Source: Acetobacteraceae bacterium (GTDB lineage: Bacteria > Pseudomonadota > Alphaproteobacteria > Acetobacterales > Acetobacteraceae). From it: 15,242 bases of DNA. The notes beneath the pieces were generated by a model. It did no database searches and was not told the origin of the DNA. It worked only from the letters and a program-made list of their open reading frames with translations. The DNA lies in assembly GCA_019689515.1 (NCBI GenBank), contig JADGHI010000034.1:1-15242 (forward strand), given 5' to 3'. Of this stretch, positions 1 through 8,244 are shown piece by piece. Made by a program: the position numbers and the translations under genes. Numbering within the stretch: the first letter of the stretch is position 1; every line of letters begins with the position of its first letter.

Positions 1-9
1 CCGCTCTCT

Positions 10-2219
<2,210 letters not shown>

Positions 2220-2228
2220 GTGCGTCGT

Positions 2229-2235
2229 CTTCCTC
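2229..2235 (-). promoter_or_regulatory. Ribosome binding site fixing the GTG start of pnp
   Basis: GAGGAAG lies 9 nt before the GTG at 2219. The protein then begins VFDAYFRKDVPWG, matching the usual PNPase N-terminus. The open frame extends to 2633, but that upstream part is low-complexity Arg/Pro/Ala sequence with no family resemblance. Confidence 0.7.
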
Positions 2236-2360
2236 TTGTGGCTCCCCGGCGCGCCGTCTTGGGGCGCGGCACGGCGGGAAGCCCGTTCCGGCGCCGGACC
2301 CGGGGGCGCGGCGCCGAGGGTGGCTAGACCGGACCGGCCCGCCCGCCGCGCGGCTTGCGC

Positions 2361-2424
2361 GAGGGGAGAGTGGCCCGGGTGCGACGCGGTGGGATGCCAG
2401 TCAGGCGACCGCCACTCCCCTCTC
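2361..2424 (-). repeat. Imperfect inverted repeat in the pnp leader, possible autoregulatory stem
   Basis: Positions 2361-2374 can pair with 2411-2424 (14 positions, 12 Watson-Crick pairs, one wobble and one mismatch), enclosing a 36-nt loop. The stem lies about 140 nt upstream of the pnp start on the transcribed strand. In E. coli the pnp leader forms a long stem that RNase III cuts, and PNPase then represses its own synthesis. That this stem does the same is inference from position and shape only. Confidence 0.35.
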
Positions 2425-2808
2425 TTGGTGGGTGGTCGGCGTCTCGGGCGGCATGGTGGCCGCGGGGAACCGGGTCCGCGGCAGGGCAGCATTCCAGGGA
2501 GGGCCGCCCCTGACCATGTGGCCGGAAACGCCGCCGCAACCCGCTCGGGACGGTATCGCCCCGACCCATGATCGGTGGTGCGCGGCTCTCTGTGCCGGTC
2601 AGCCCGCCGCGTGCGCGGCGGTGTCGGGCCCATCCTCCGTGCGCCGGAGAGCGGGCCCGACCGCTATATGACCCGACGCGGCACGGATTGCCATGGAAAT
2701 CTGAGCGCCTGCCCGACCGCCCGCCCCGCCGCCGCGGGTCCGGGGCGGCGCCGCGTCCCCTCGCCTGGCGCCCCGCGGGGCAATCTCCGGCCTGCGGCGC
2801 CCCGGCGC

Positions 2809-2922
2809 TCAGCCGTGGCCGAGGAGCGCCCCGCGCAGCAGCAGCGCGACCAAGCCGACCGCCGCCACGCCCGCCGCCCAGAGCAGCACGAACCAGAGGA
2901 GCCGCCGCGCCGCGCCGCGCAT
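2809..2922 (-). CDS. DUF2474-family cytochrome bd-associated microprotein
   Basis: This is a 37-aa single-pass membrane protein. It has a basic start (MRGAARR), then a hydrophobic helix from about residue 8 to 34 with the WFVLLWAAGVAAVGLVA pattern. Its ATG shares one base with the cydB stop (TGATG), so translation is probably coupled; AGGAGGG lies about 15 nt before it inside cydB. Very short proteins of this type (DUF2474) are found directly behind cydAB/cioAB in alphaproteobacteria, in the position CydX takes in E. coli. By analogy it may stabilise the oxidase in the inner membrane. The family call is from recall of size, context and composition; the functional role is inference. Confidence 0.75.
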   Translation of the reverse strand: MRGAARRLLWFVLLWAAGVAAVGLVALLLRGALLGHG

Positions 2923-3989
2923 CAGTGGTAGCCGACGCCCTCCTGCACCTTCCCGCGGAACAGCCAGTACGCATAGGCATTGTAGGCGAGGATGATCGGG
3001 ATCAGCACCGCCGCGCCCACCAGCAGGAAGACCTGGGTCGAGACCGGGGCCGCCGCCTCCCAGATCGTCATGTCCGGCGGCACGATCATCGGCCACATCG
3101 AGATGCCGAGGCCGACATAGCTCAGCAGGAACAGGCCGAGCGCGATGAGGAAGGGCTCGCCGTCGCCCCAGAACACCTGCCGCGGCTGCGCCGGCCCGCG
3201 CTCGGCCGCGGCGCGCTCGACGGCCGAGAGGCTGTGGAACAGCCGCCAGATGAGGAGGGCGACCAGCAGCGGCACCGGCGCCGCCAGCAGCATTGCCGGG
3301 AACTCGAACCAGCGCGCACGGAAGGCGGGCTGCAGGAAGGGCATGATGAGGCTGACCAGCACGATGAAGGCCACCGTCGCGACCGCCAGCGGCCAGGCGA
3401 GGCGCAGCGCATGCGCCTGCACCGCGCCCTCGGTCTTGAGGATCAGCCAGCACGCGCCGAGCAGCCCGTAGCCCACCACCAGCGCGACGCCGACCAGCAC
3501 GGAGAAGGGCGTCAACCAGTCCCACCAGCCGCCCGCATAGGCCCCGTCCTCCACGGCGATCCCCTGCACGAAGGCGCCGAGCGAGATGCCCTGGCAGAAG
3601 GCCGCCACCGTGCTGCCCCACCAGAAGCCGCGGTCCCACCACAGCCGCGCCCGCTCGCTGTGCGCCCGGAAGCGCATCTCGAACGCCACGCCGCGGAACA
3701 CGAGCGCCAGCAGCATCACGATCAGCGGCATGTAGAGCGCCGGCAGGATCGTCGCATAGGCCGGCGGGAAGACCGGCATCAGCCCGACGCCGCCCAGGAT
3801 CAGCCAGGTCTCGTTGCCGTCCCAGACCGGCGCCACCGAATTGACCGCGACGTCGCGCTCCGGCCTGCGGCGGATCCAGGTGAACAGGATGCCGACCCCG
3901 AGATCGAAGCCGTCCAGCACGACGTAGAGGAACACCGCCGTGGCGAGCAGCAGCGCCCAGATCACCGTCAGGTCGAACCAAGCGGACAT
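2922..3989 (-). CDS. cydB: Cytochrome bd-type quinol oxidase subunit II
   Basis: Subunit II pairs with CydA in the inner membrane as a terminal quinol:O2 oxidase. The 355-aa product is a run of hydrophobic helices. It carries the family landmarks VLDGFDLGVG (25-33) in helix 1 and VWDGNETWL (55-63), followed by FRGVAFEMRFR and the FCQGISLGAFVQG region. I chose ATG 3989 because AAGGGAGGG stands about 8 nt upstream and the protein then begins directly at helix 1 (MSAWFDLTVIW). An ATG at 4055 would add 22 hydrophilic residues and overlap cydA. It starts 31 bp after cydA and shares one base with the next gene, so the three form one operon. The sequence style matches the cyanide-insensitive oxidase (CioB) branch. 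Confidence 0.96.
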   Translation of the reverse strand: MSAWFDLTVIWALLLATAVFLYVVLDGFDLGVGILFTWIRRRPERDVAVNSVAPVWDGNETWLILGGVGLMPVFPPAYATILPALYMPLIVMLLALVFRGVAFEMRFRAHSERARLWWDRGFWWGSTVAAFCQGISLGAFVQGIAVEDGAYAGGWWDWLTPFSVLVGVALVVGYGLLGACWLILKTEGAVQAHALRLAWPLAVATVAFIVLVSLIMPFLQPAFRARWFEFPAMLLAAPVPLLVALLIWRLFHSLSAVERAAAERGPAQPRQVFWGDGEPFLIALGLFLLSYVGLGISMWPMIVPPDMTIWEAAAPVSTQVFLLVGAAVLIPIILAYNAYAYWLFRGKVQEGVGYH

Positions 3990-4020
3990 GGCGTTCGCCC
4001 TCCCTTCCCTCGACGGTCCG

Positions 4021-5460
4021 TTACTCTCCGGGCTGCGGCACGGCGCGGCCCGCATCGACCGACGGCGCCGGCGTGATGCCGGCCGTGCGGATCGGCTCGC
4101 CGGTCGGCATCTCGGGCTCGTGCGGCAGCGGCGGGTGCGCCATCAGCCGCAGGAGGACCCAGATGCCGGCGCCGAAGACCAGGAAATAGACGATCACGAA
4201 CAGCGCGAGCGACGTCGCCACCGCCGGCGCCGCGACCGGCGAGGCACTCTCCGCCGTGCGCAGCAGGCCGAAGACCGTATAGGGCTGGCGCCCGGCCTCG
4301 GTGACGATCCAGCCCGCGGTCACGGCGATCAGGCCCGAGCCGCCCATCGCCACCGCCCAGCGCAGGAACCAGGGCGTGGTGTAGAGGCGGCCCTTCCAGC
4401 GCAGCCAGGCCGAGACGAGCCCAAGCGCGATCATCAGCAGCCCGAGCCCCACCATCACGCGGAAGGACCAGAAGACCAGCGGCACGTTGGTCGGCCGCTC
4501 ATCAGGCGGGAAGGACCTCAGGCCGCGGATCTCGGCATCCCAGCCATGGCCGAGGATCAGGCTGCCGAGGCCGGGGACGGCGAGCTCAAGCCGGTTCGTC
4601 TCCCGCTCCTGGTCCGGCATCGCGAAGAGGATGAGCGGCGCGTACCGCCGCGTCTCCCAGTGCGCCTCGATGGCCGCGACCTTCTGCGGCTGGTGCTGGA
4701 GGGTGTTGAGCCCGTGCAGGTCGCCGATCACGAGCTGCACAGGGGCGACGAACAGCGCCATCCACATCGCCATCGAGAACATCACCCGCGCGCGCGCGTT
4801 CGCGGCGTCCTTCAGCAGGTGATAGGCGCCGACCGCGCCGACGATCAGCGCCGTGGTCAGGTAGGCGGCGGTGACGGTGTGGACGAAGCGGTAGGGGAAG
4901 GACGGGTTGAAGATCGCCGCCCACCAGTCCGCCGGCTCGAACCGGCCGTCCGGCCCCAGCGCGTAGCCCGCCGGCGTCTGCATCCAGGAATTCGCGGAGA
5001 GGATCCAGAAGGCGGAGATCAGCGTCCCGGCTGCGACCAGCAAGGTCGCGAGGAAGTGCAGCCCCCGTCCCACACGGTTCAGCCCGAACAGCATCACGCC
5101 GAGGAAACCCGCCTCGAGGAAGAAGGCGGTCAGCACCTCGTAGCCCAGCAGCGGCCCGAGCAGCGGCCCCGTGCGGTCGGAGAAGACCGACCAGTTGGTG
5201 CCGAACTGGTAGGACATGACGATGCCGGAGACGACGCCCATCGCGAAGGCGACGGCGAACACCTTCACCCAGTAGCGCCAGAGGTCGAGGTAGAGGGCGC
5301 GGCCGGTCCACAGCCACAGCCCCTCCAGCACGGCAAGGTAGCTCGCCAGGCCGATCGTGAAGGCGGGGAACAGGAAGTGCCAGACGACGGTGAAGGCGAA
5401 CTGGAAGCGCGCCAGGTCGAGAGCGCTCGGGAGTGCCTCCAGGAGTGCGTCCGATGGCAT
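4021..5460 (-). CDS. cydA: Cytochrome bd-type (cyanide-insensitive, short Q-loop) quinol oxidase subunit I
   Basis: Subunit I binds the hemes and oxidises quinol. In the 479-aa product His28 (VVWHFLF) matches the heme b595/d-region ligand, and His194 (FVHTV) with Met336 (FWSFRVMVG) match the b558 ligands. Glu108 and Glu116 (GYEVLTAFFLE) fit the proton-channel glutamates. Lys260 and Glu265 (QPQKVAAIE) fit the quinol-site pair. GRQPY replaces the E. coli GRQPW. From Lys260 to Met336 is 76 residues, against about 141 in E. coli, so this is the short Q-loop form typical of CioA. The start is ATG 5460 with GAGGGA 6 nt upstream; a longer frame to 5553 adds only non-family sequence. cydDC is not in the window. 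No FNR-like TTGAT-N4-ATCAA box is visible upstream. Confidence 0.96.
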   Translation of the reverse strand: MPSDALLEALPSALDLARFQFAFTVVWHFLFPAFTIGLASYLAVLEGLWLWTGRALYLDLWRYWVKVFAVAFAMGVVSGIVMSYQFGTNWSVFSDRTGPLLGPLLGYEVLTAFFLEAGFLGVMLFGLNRVGRGLHFLATLLVAAGTLISAFWILSANSWMQTPAGYALGPDGRFEPADWWAAIFNPSFPYRFVHTVTAAYLTTALIVGAVGAYHLLKDAANARARVMFSMAMWMALFVAPVQLVIGDLHGLNTLQHQPQKVAAIEAHWETRRYAPLILFAMPDQERETNRLELAVPGLGSLILGHGWDAEIRGLRSFPPDERPTNVPLVFWSFRVMVGLGLLMIALGLVSAWLRWKGRLYTTPWFLRWAVAMGGSGLIAVTAGWIVTEAGRQPYTVFGLLRTAESASPVAAPAVATSLALFVIVYFLVFGAGIWVLLRLMAHPPLPHEPEMPTGEPIRTAGITPAPSVDAGRAVPQPGE

Positions 5461-5753
5461 GGGGGGTCCCTCGGGCAGGCGGTCGGCGTCCGGTTGCGAT
5501 GTAGGGTGAGAAGTCCCGATGGGGAGAGTCGTTCCGCGACTGCGCCACGCCACGCCGCGCCGCTCGGCACGGGACCACCGGACGCCGCGCCCGGTCCCGA
5601 TGCCGGCCCTCGCGGGACTACCCGACCCACGCGGTCCTGCATGGCGGTGGCCGCGCCAGCGGCCCTAAACTGCCCTCTGCGGGACCGGTCGCCGCCCCTC
5701 CCCCGCCTTACCGGCGGCGGCTACGGCCCCGCCGTGCGGCAGGAGGCCCTGTC
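5461..5753. other. Divergent intergenic region between cydA and the HExxH gene
   Basis: These 293 bp must hold both promoters, but no clear sigma-70 pair stands out. A short inverted repeat GTCCCG/CGGGAC (5594-5599 with 5613-5618) and a TAAACT at 5666-5671 on the plus strand are the only candidates. AGGAGG at 5741-5746 is the plus-strand gene's ribosome binding site. Confidence 0.4.
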
Positions 5754-6371
5754 ATGGCGTTCCCCTGGATCTGCATCTCGCCGAACGTGCCGCGGATGGT
5801 CCTGCGCTGGCGGCTCATGCAGACGCTGGACCCGGAGGACGCCTATGCGCGGCGCCGCATCGAGGCGATCAATTTCTCGCTGGAGGGCTTCGCCGTCACC
5901 GGCGCCAGGCTGCGCGGCGTGGCGGCAGCGATCGGCGAGGGCCGGATCGGCATCGAGGTCGGCAGCACCGGCCCCAATTTCGCGGCCGCCTACACGCTCG
6001 GGGCCAACCGCCACTTCACCCTCGGCTCCTACGAGTTCGAGCCGAACGACAACTGGCGTTCGCAGATCGTCCACGAATCCGTGCACGCGGCCTTCGACCT
6101 CGCGGGCGAGCGGCCGCCGAACGAGATCGACGAGGCGGCGGCCTATCTCGGCGAGACGGTGTGGTTCCGGGCCGGCGGGCTGGCGCGCACCGTGCGGGCG
6201 CCGGAGGCTGCGGCGGCGATCTACGGCGCCGCCAATGCGATCGTCGCGCGCCTCAACCTGCACACGAGGCCGGGCCAGCAACTGACACGGGATCAGGTCC
6301 GGGACCTGATCGCCGCGATCAACGGGCATCCGGGCTACGCGCCGGCCGCCGCCGCTGCCTCAGGGCCATGA
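5754..6371 (+). CDS. Small HExxH-motif (zincin-like) protein of unknown function
   Basis: This 205-aa protein belongs to no family I can name. It carries HESVH at 107-111 inside a helix-like stretch (SQIVHESVHAAFDLAG), then EIDEAAAY at 124-131. His107, His111 and Glu127, 16 residues after the second histidine, would fit a gluzincin-type zinc site with Glu108 as catalytic base. The preceding TLGSYEF segment could be the edge strand of such a fold. There is no signal peptide or clear membrane segment, so it is probably cytoplasmic, or exported by a route without a cleavable signal. The start ATG has a perfect AGGAGG 7 nt upstream. It is a single-gene unit, divergent from cydA and convergent with the ACT-domain gene. 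The metalloprotease role is inferred from the motif alone. Confidence 0.8.
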   Translation: MAFPWICISPNVPRMVLRWRLMQTLDPEDAYARRRIEAINFSLEGFAVTGARLRGVAAAIGEGRIGIEVGSTGPNFAAAYTLGANRHFTLGSYEFEPNDNWRSQIVHESVHAAFDLAGERPPNEIDEAAAYLGETVWFRAGGLARTVRAPEAAAAIYGAANAIVARLNLHTRPGQQLTRDQVRDLIAAINGHPGYAPAAAAASGP

Positions 6372-6416
6372 CGAGCCCCTGCGGGAGGTGCGAAGTCCGA
6401 GAAGGGCGGGCGCGGC

Positions 6417-6437
6417 GCGGCGTCCGCCTCACGCCGC
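6417..6437. terminator. Hairpin between convergent genes (HExxH gene and ACT-domain gene)
   Basis: GCGGCGT (6417-6423) pairs perfectly with ACGCCGC (6431-6437) around a 7-nt loop. The right arm overlaps the stop codon of the ACT gene. There is no T-tract on either side, so if it terminates transcription it does not follow the classic intrinsic design. Confidence 0.35.
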
Positions 6438-6722
6438 CAGTTGGTGCTCCTCCTCCGCCTCGGAGAGCAGCGTCTGCACCCCGCGCACGCCGATCACCTG
6501 GCCGAGATTCCCCGCGATCAGGTGCACGTATCCCGCCTCCACGGCGTGCAGCGCGATCTCGGCGCGCATGATCTCGCCCTGCCGCGTCGCGCGCACCGCA
6601 TCGGGTGTGAGATCGCGCTTGGCGAAAGGCTGCAGCAGCCGCGAAAGCAGGCCGGGCGAGGCGTCAGCGAGGACGAGGAAGCGGGCCGCGACAAGCGCGA
6701 CGGGATCGAACTGGACCATCAT
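6429..6722 (-). CDS. Stand-alone ACT-domain protein
   Basis: The 97-aa product reads as one beta-alpha-beta-beta-alpha-beta ACT unit. Strand 1 is RFLVLADASPGLL, with the Asp-x-x-Pro-Gly turn typical of ACT ligand pockets. Helix 1 is SRLLQPFAKRDL, strands 2-3 are AVRATRQG and MRAEIALHA, helix 2 is YVHLIAGNLGQV, and the last strand is VIGVRGVQ. ACT units bind amino acids and regulate metabolic enzymes; the closest style is the small regulatory subunit of acetolactate synthase (IlvN/IlvH). No partner enzyme lies next to it. Two adjacent ATGs (6722, 6719) are possible starts; CGGAG 8 nt before the first favours 6722. The fold call is from pattern, and the ligand is unknown. Confidence 0.72.
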   Translation of the reverse strand: MMVQFDPVALVAARFLVLADASPGLLSRLLQPFAKRDLTPDAVRATRQGEIMRAEIALHAVEAGYVHLIAGNLGQVIGVRGVQTLLSEAEEEHQLAA

Positions 6723-6778
6723 CGAAAGGGCTCCGGATTTCGGAAGGGGCGAACGGACAGCGGAACCGGCCGCCGCAC

Positions 6779-6798
6779 GGCGCCCCGCGCCGGGCGCC
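6779..6798 (-). promoter_or_regulatory. Strong GC hairpin in the ACT-gene leader
   Basis: GGCGCCC (6779-6785) pairs perfectly with GGGCGCC (6792-6798) around a 6-nt loop. Read on the minus strand, it starts at the last base of the mini-ORF stop codon and ends about 56 nt before the ACT start. There is no T-tract after it, so a simple terminator is unlikely. Confidence 0.3.
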
Positions 6799-6851
6799 TA
6801 GGCGGCCGGGCTGGTAATTCGCGTGCCGATGAAGGTCCGAAGCGGATCCAT
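6798..6851 (-). CDS. Possible 17-aa leader ORF upstream of the ACT-domain gene
   Basis: ATG 6851 opens MDPLRTFIGTRITSPAA and ends at TAG 6798, running directly into the GC hairpin. There is no Shine-Dalgarno, but a TATAGA sits 6 nt before the ATG, so a transcript could begin almost at the start codon (leaderless). The peptide has two Ile and two Thr but no run of regulatory codons, so ribosome-mediated attenuation is only a possibility. It may equally be chance. Confidence 0.2.
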   Translation of the reverse strand: MDPLRTFIGTRITSPAA

Positions 6852-7443
6852 GTGTTTTCTATAGCGCACCCGCGGACAGGAATCCAGCGGACTCCGGGCG
6901 ACAATGCGCGAGGCGAAGGACCTCCGGCGCATTCGGCGCCAGGACCGGCACGGACGGGAGCGACAAGGCCGGCGGCCCGCCACGCGGGACCGATAGCCCT
7001 CTGCGTCGCTCACTTCCTCGTCCACGCCCCGTCCGGGACAAGATTCCCGGGTGCCGCCCCTGCCCGGCTGCATGGACCGTCCCCGGCCCGCCGCTGAACT
7101 GCCGAGATGTCCGGGGCTCAGGAAGCCCCCGCCGTCAAAGCTCCGATCACGAACGAAGGTGCCCGCCCGTTCGCAGCGCGCATCAGAGGACGCCCTGCGC
7201 ACTCGGACCGCTGGCACTTCGGAGCCGGTCGGGTCGAGCCGCGACTCCCGCCGAGTGCGCCAGGCGCGACCCGCGTGACGCAAGCATGCGCAGCGACGGC
7301 GATCGAGCAGGAATTTGTTTCCACATCGACCGGTATCCTCGCCCGCGACAAACGCCCCTGGTGCGCAGGGCGGCAGCGGAGCCCGTCGGGGATTGCCGCT
7401 CGGTTGCCGCATCGGGGGCATCGCGGAAGGGGAGAAGGGGGCC
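6852..7443. other. Gene-free divergent region of about 590 bp
   Basis: No frame gives a recognisable product on either strand, and the open frames are Arg/Pro/Ala-rich shadows. It separates the minus-strand ACT gene from the plus-strand gene at 7444 and should hold both promoters. Only the minus-strand candidate at 6858-6886 can be pointed to. The frame of the 7444 gene stays open back to TTG 7315, but that extension has no ribosome binding site and a Gly/Arg/Pro-rich composition. I see no repeats or RNA gene here. Confidence 0.45.
6858..6886 (-). promoter_or_regulatory. Candidate promoter for the ACT-domain gene
   Basis: TATAGA (6863-6858) lies 17 nt downstream of TGGATT (6886-6881) on the minus strand. 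The -10 matches 4 of 6 and the -35 only 3 of 6 consensus bases. It is the most AT-rich spot in the region and lies 136-164 nt before the ACT start codon. Confidence 0.3.
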
Positions 7444-8157
7444 ATGTCGCTGCCCACGCCGGCTCAACTTGAAGAGCTCAGCGGCCTGATCGTCGAGCAC
7501 GGCAAGCTCATCAAGGGCAAATGGTACACCTTCAAGGGCATGCTGCAGACGCTCGAACGGGCGCGCGGCGACATCGCCTCCAAGGCCGTGGGCTCGGTCG
7601 CCAAGTCGGCGGTGAACTCGATGGCCTCCGCGGCAGGGGTGACGACCGCCGGGATCTCGACCAGCGCCGGCTTCGTCGCCTTCGTCCCCGTGGCAACGGT
7701 GCTGGCGCCCTGGATCGCGGCGGCCGACATCGTCCGCCAGGCCGGCGACATCTTCGAGCTCCATCAACTCAAGGACCACGCGCTCCAGTCGGGGAGGAGC
7801 GGCGTCCGGTACTACTGCATCTGCGGGAAGTGCTTCGAGAACATCAAGTACGTCGTGGACAAGAAGGAACGCAACGTCGGGCGCGTCGCCATCGGCGTGG
7901 CGACGCTCGGCGTGTCGGCCGTGTTCACGACCATCAACTCCATCGTCAAGAGCTTCCAGTCCGGGCGGCCGAAGGAGATGGTCTCGAAGGGCCTCGTGGA
8001 ATCGGCCCGCGGCGGCTGCACGGTCGCCATGGCCGCCATCTTCCTCCTGTCCGGCAACTGGGAATTCCTGCGCGGCGGAAATGCCGGGACGATGCGCCGC
8101 GCGATCGCCATCATGACCTCCGAGGACGGCTGGCAGGTCCTGAAATCAAGCTGGTAG
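7444..8157 (+). CDS. Unrecognised 237-aa protein with hydrophobic segments and a CxCxxC cluster
   Basis: I do not recognise a family. The N-terminus (1-50) looks like an amphipathic helix with several lysines. Residues 64-94 are Ala/Gly/Val-rich and hydrophobic (GFVAFVPVATVLAPWIAAAD). A short soluble part follows with YYCICGKCF (Cys125, Cys127, Cys130; His107 and His112 nearby), which could bind a metal. Two more hydrophobic stretches lie at 145-168 and 192-204. There is no N-terminal signal peptide. The Gly/Ala-rich amphipathic design resembles membrane-inserting proteins, but that is only an impression. The start ATG 7444 has GGAG 9 nt upstream. It is a lone gene, convergent with the flavoenzyme gene. 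Its product has a higher Lys, Ser and Thr share than its neighbours, a weak hint of separate origin. Confidence 0.75.
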   Translation: MSLPTPAQLEELSGLIVEHGKLIKGKWYTFKGMLQTLERARGDIASKAVGSVAKSAVNSMASAAGVTTAGISTSAGFVAFVPVATVLAPWIAAADIVRQAGDIFELHQLKDHALQSGRSGVRYYCICGKCFENIKYVVDKKERNVGRVAIGVATLGVSAVFTTINSIVKSFQSGRPKEMVSKGLVESARGGCTVAMAAIFLLSGNWEFLRGGNAGTMRRAIAIMTSEDGWQVLKSSW

Positions 8158-8208
8158 GCCGACCGGACGAACGCGCCCAGGCGCGTCGGCCCGTCGTCGC
8201 GGAGGATC

Positions 8209-8244
8209 GCGCGAGGCGCGCGCCTAGGCTCCGGCGCCTCGCGC
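8209..8244. terminator. 11-bp perfect stem between convergent genes
   Basis: GCGCGAGGCGC (8209-8219) pairs perfectly with GCGCCTCGCGC (8234-8244) around a 14-nt loop. The right arm lies inside the last codons of the flavoenzyme gene. A second, smaller stem, ACGCGC/GCGCGT with a 4-nt loop, lies at 8171-8186 just after the plus-strand stop. Neither has a T-tract. Confidence 0.4.

Larger units (their letters stand above)
2220..2808. other. Gene-free stretch between the cyd operon and pnp; contains the pnp leader
   Basis: No frame here gives a recognisable protein on either strand. In particular there is no S15 (rpsO) gene and no tRNA-like TTCGAAT arm. The right end, just past the microprotein stop, holds GC-rich palindromes: GCGCC/GGCGC at 2797-2808 and GCCCCGCGGGGC at 2770-2781. 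These could form termination structures, but no T-tract follows. The left part holds the stem described at 2361-2424. A TATAGC on the minus strand (2668-2663) could be a -10 element, but no good -35 is correctly spaced. Confidence 0.5.

Noticed and set aside
2663..2695. Promoter for pnp: TATAGC with ATGGCA upstream (minus strand)
   Set aside because: The spacing is 20 bp and both elements are weak, so I could not support it as a promoter.
2220..2808. A missed tRNA or rpsO gene upstream of pnp
   Set aside because: No T-arm-like sequence, no cloverleaf pairing and no S15-like peptide in any frame.
2809..3981. A 390-codon minus frame across cydB
   Set aside because: It is cydB read in the wrong frame until its last 37 codons. 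Only that tail (the microprotein) is real.
5461..5753. FNR/CRP-type operator expected upstream of cydA
   Set aside because: I looked for a TTGAT-N4-ATCAA or TGTGA-N6-TCACA pattern and found none close enough.
3940..6285. A 781-codon plus-strand open frame opposite cydA
   Set aside because: Arg/His/Pro/Glu-rich translation with no motifs, produced by high GC opposite a real gene with clear heme ligands.
5721..6329. Minus-strand open frame opposite the HExxH gene
   Set aside because: No ribosome binding site and an Arg/Asp/Val-rich shadow composition. The plus-strand gene has a perfect AGGAGG and a coherent motif.
7315..7443. Longer N-terminus of the CxCxxC protein from TTG 7315
   Set aside because: No ribosome binding site and a Gly/Arg/Pro-rich translation. 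ATG 7444 has GGAG at good spacing.
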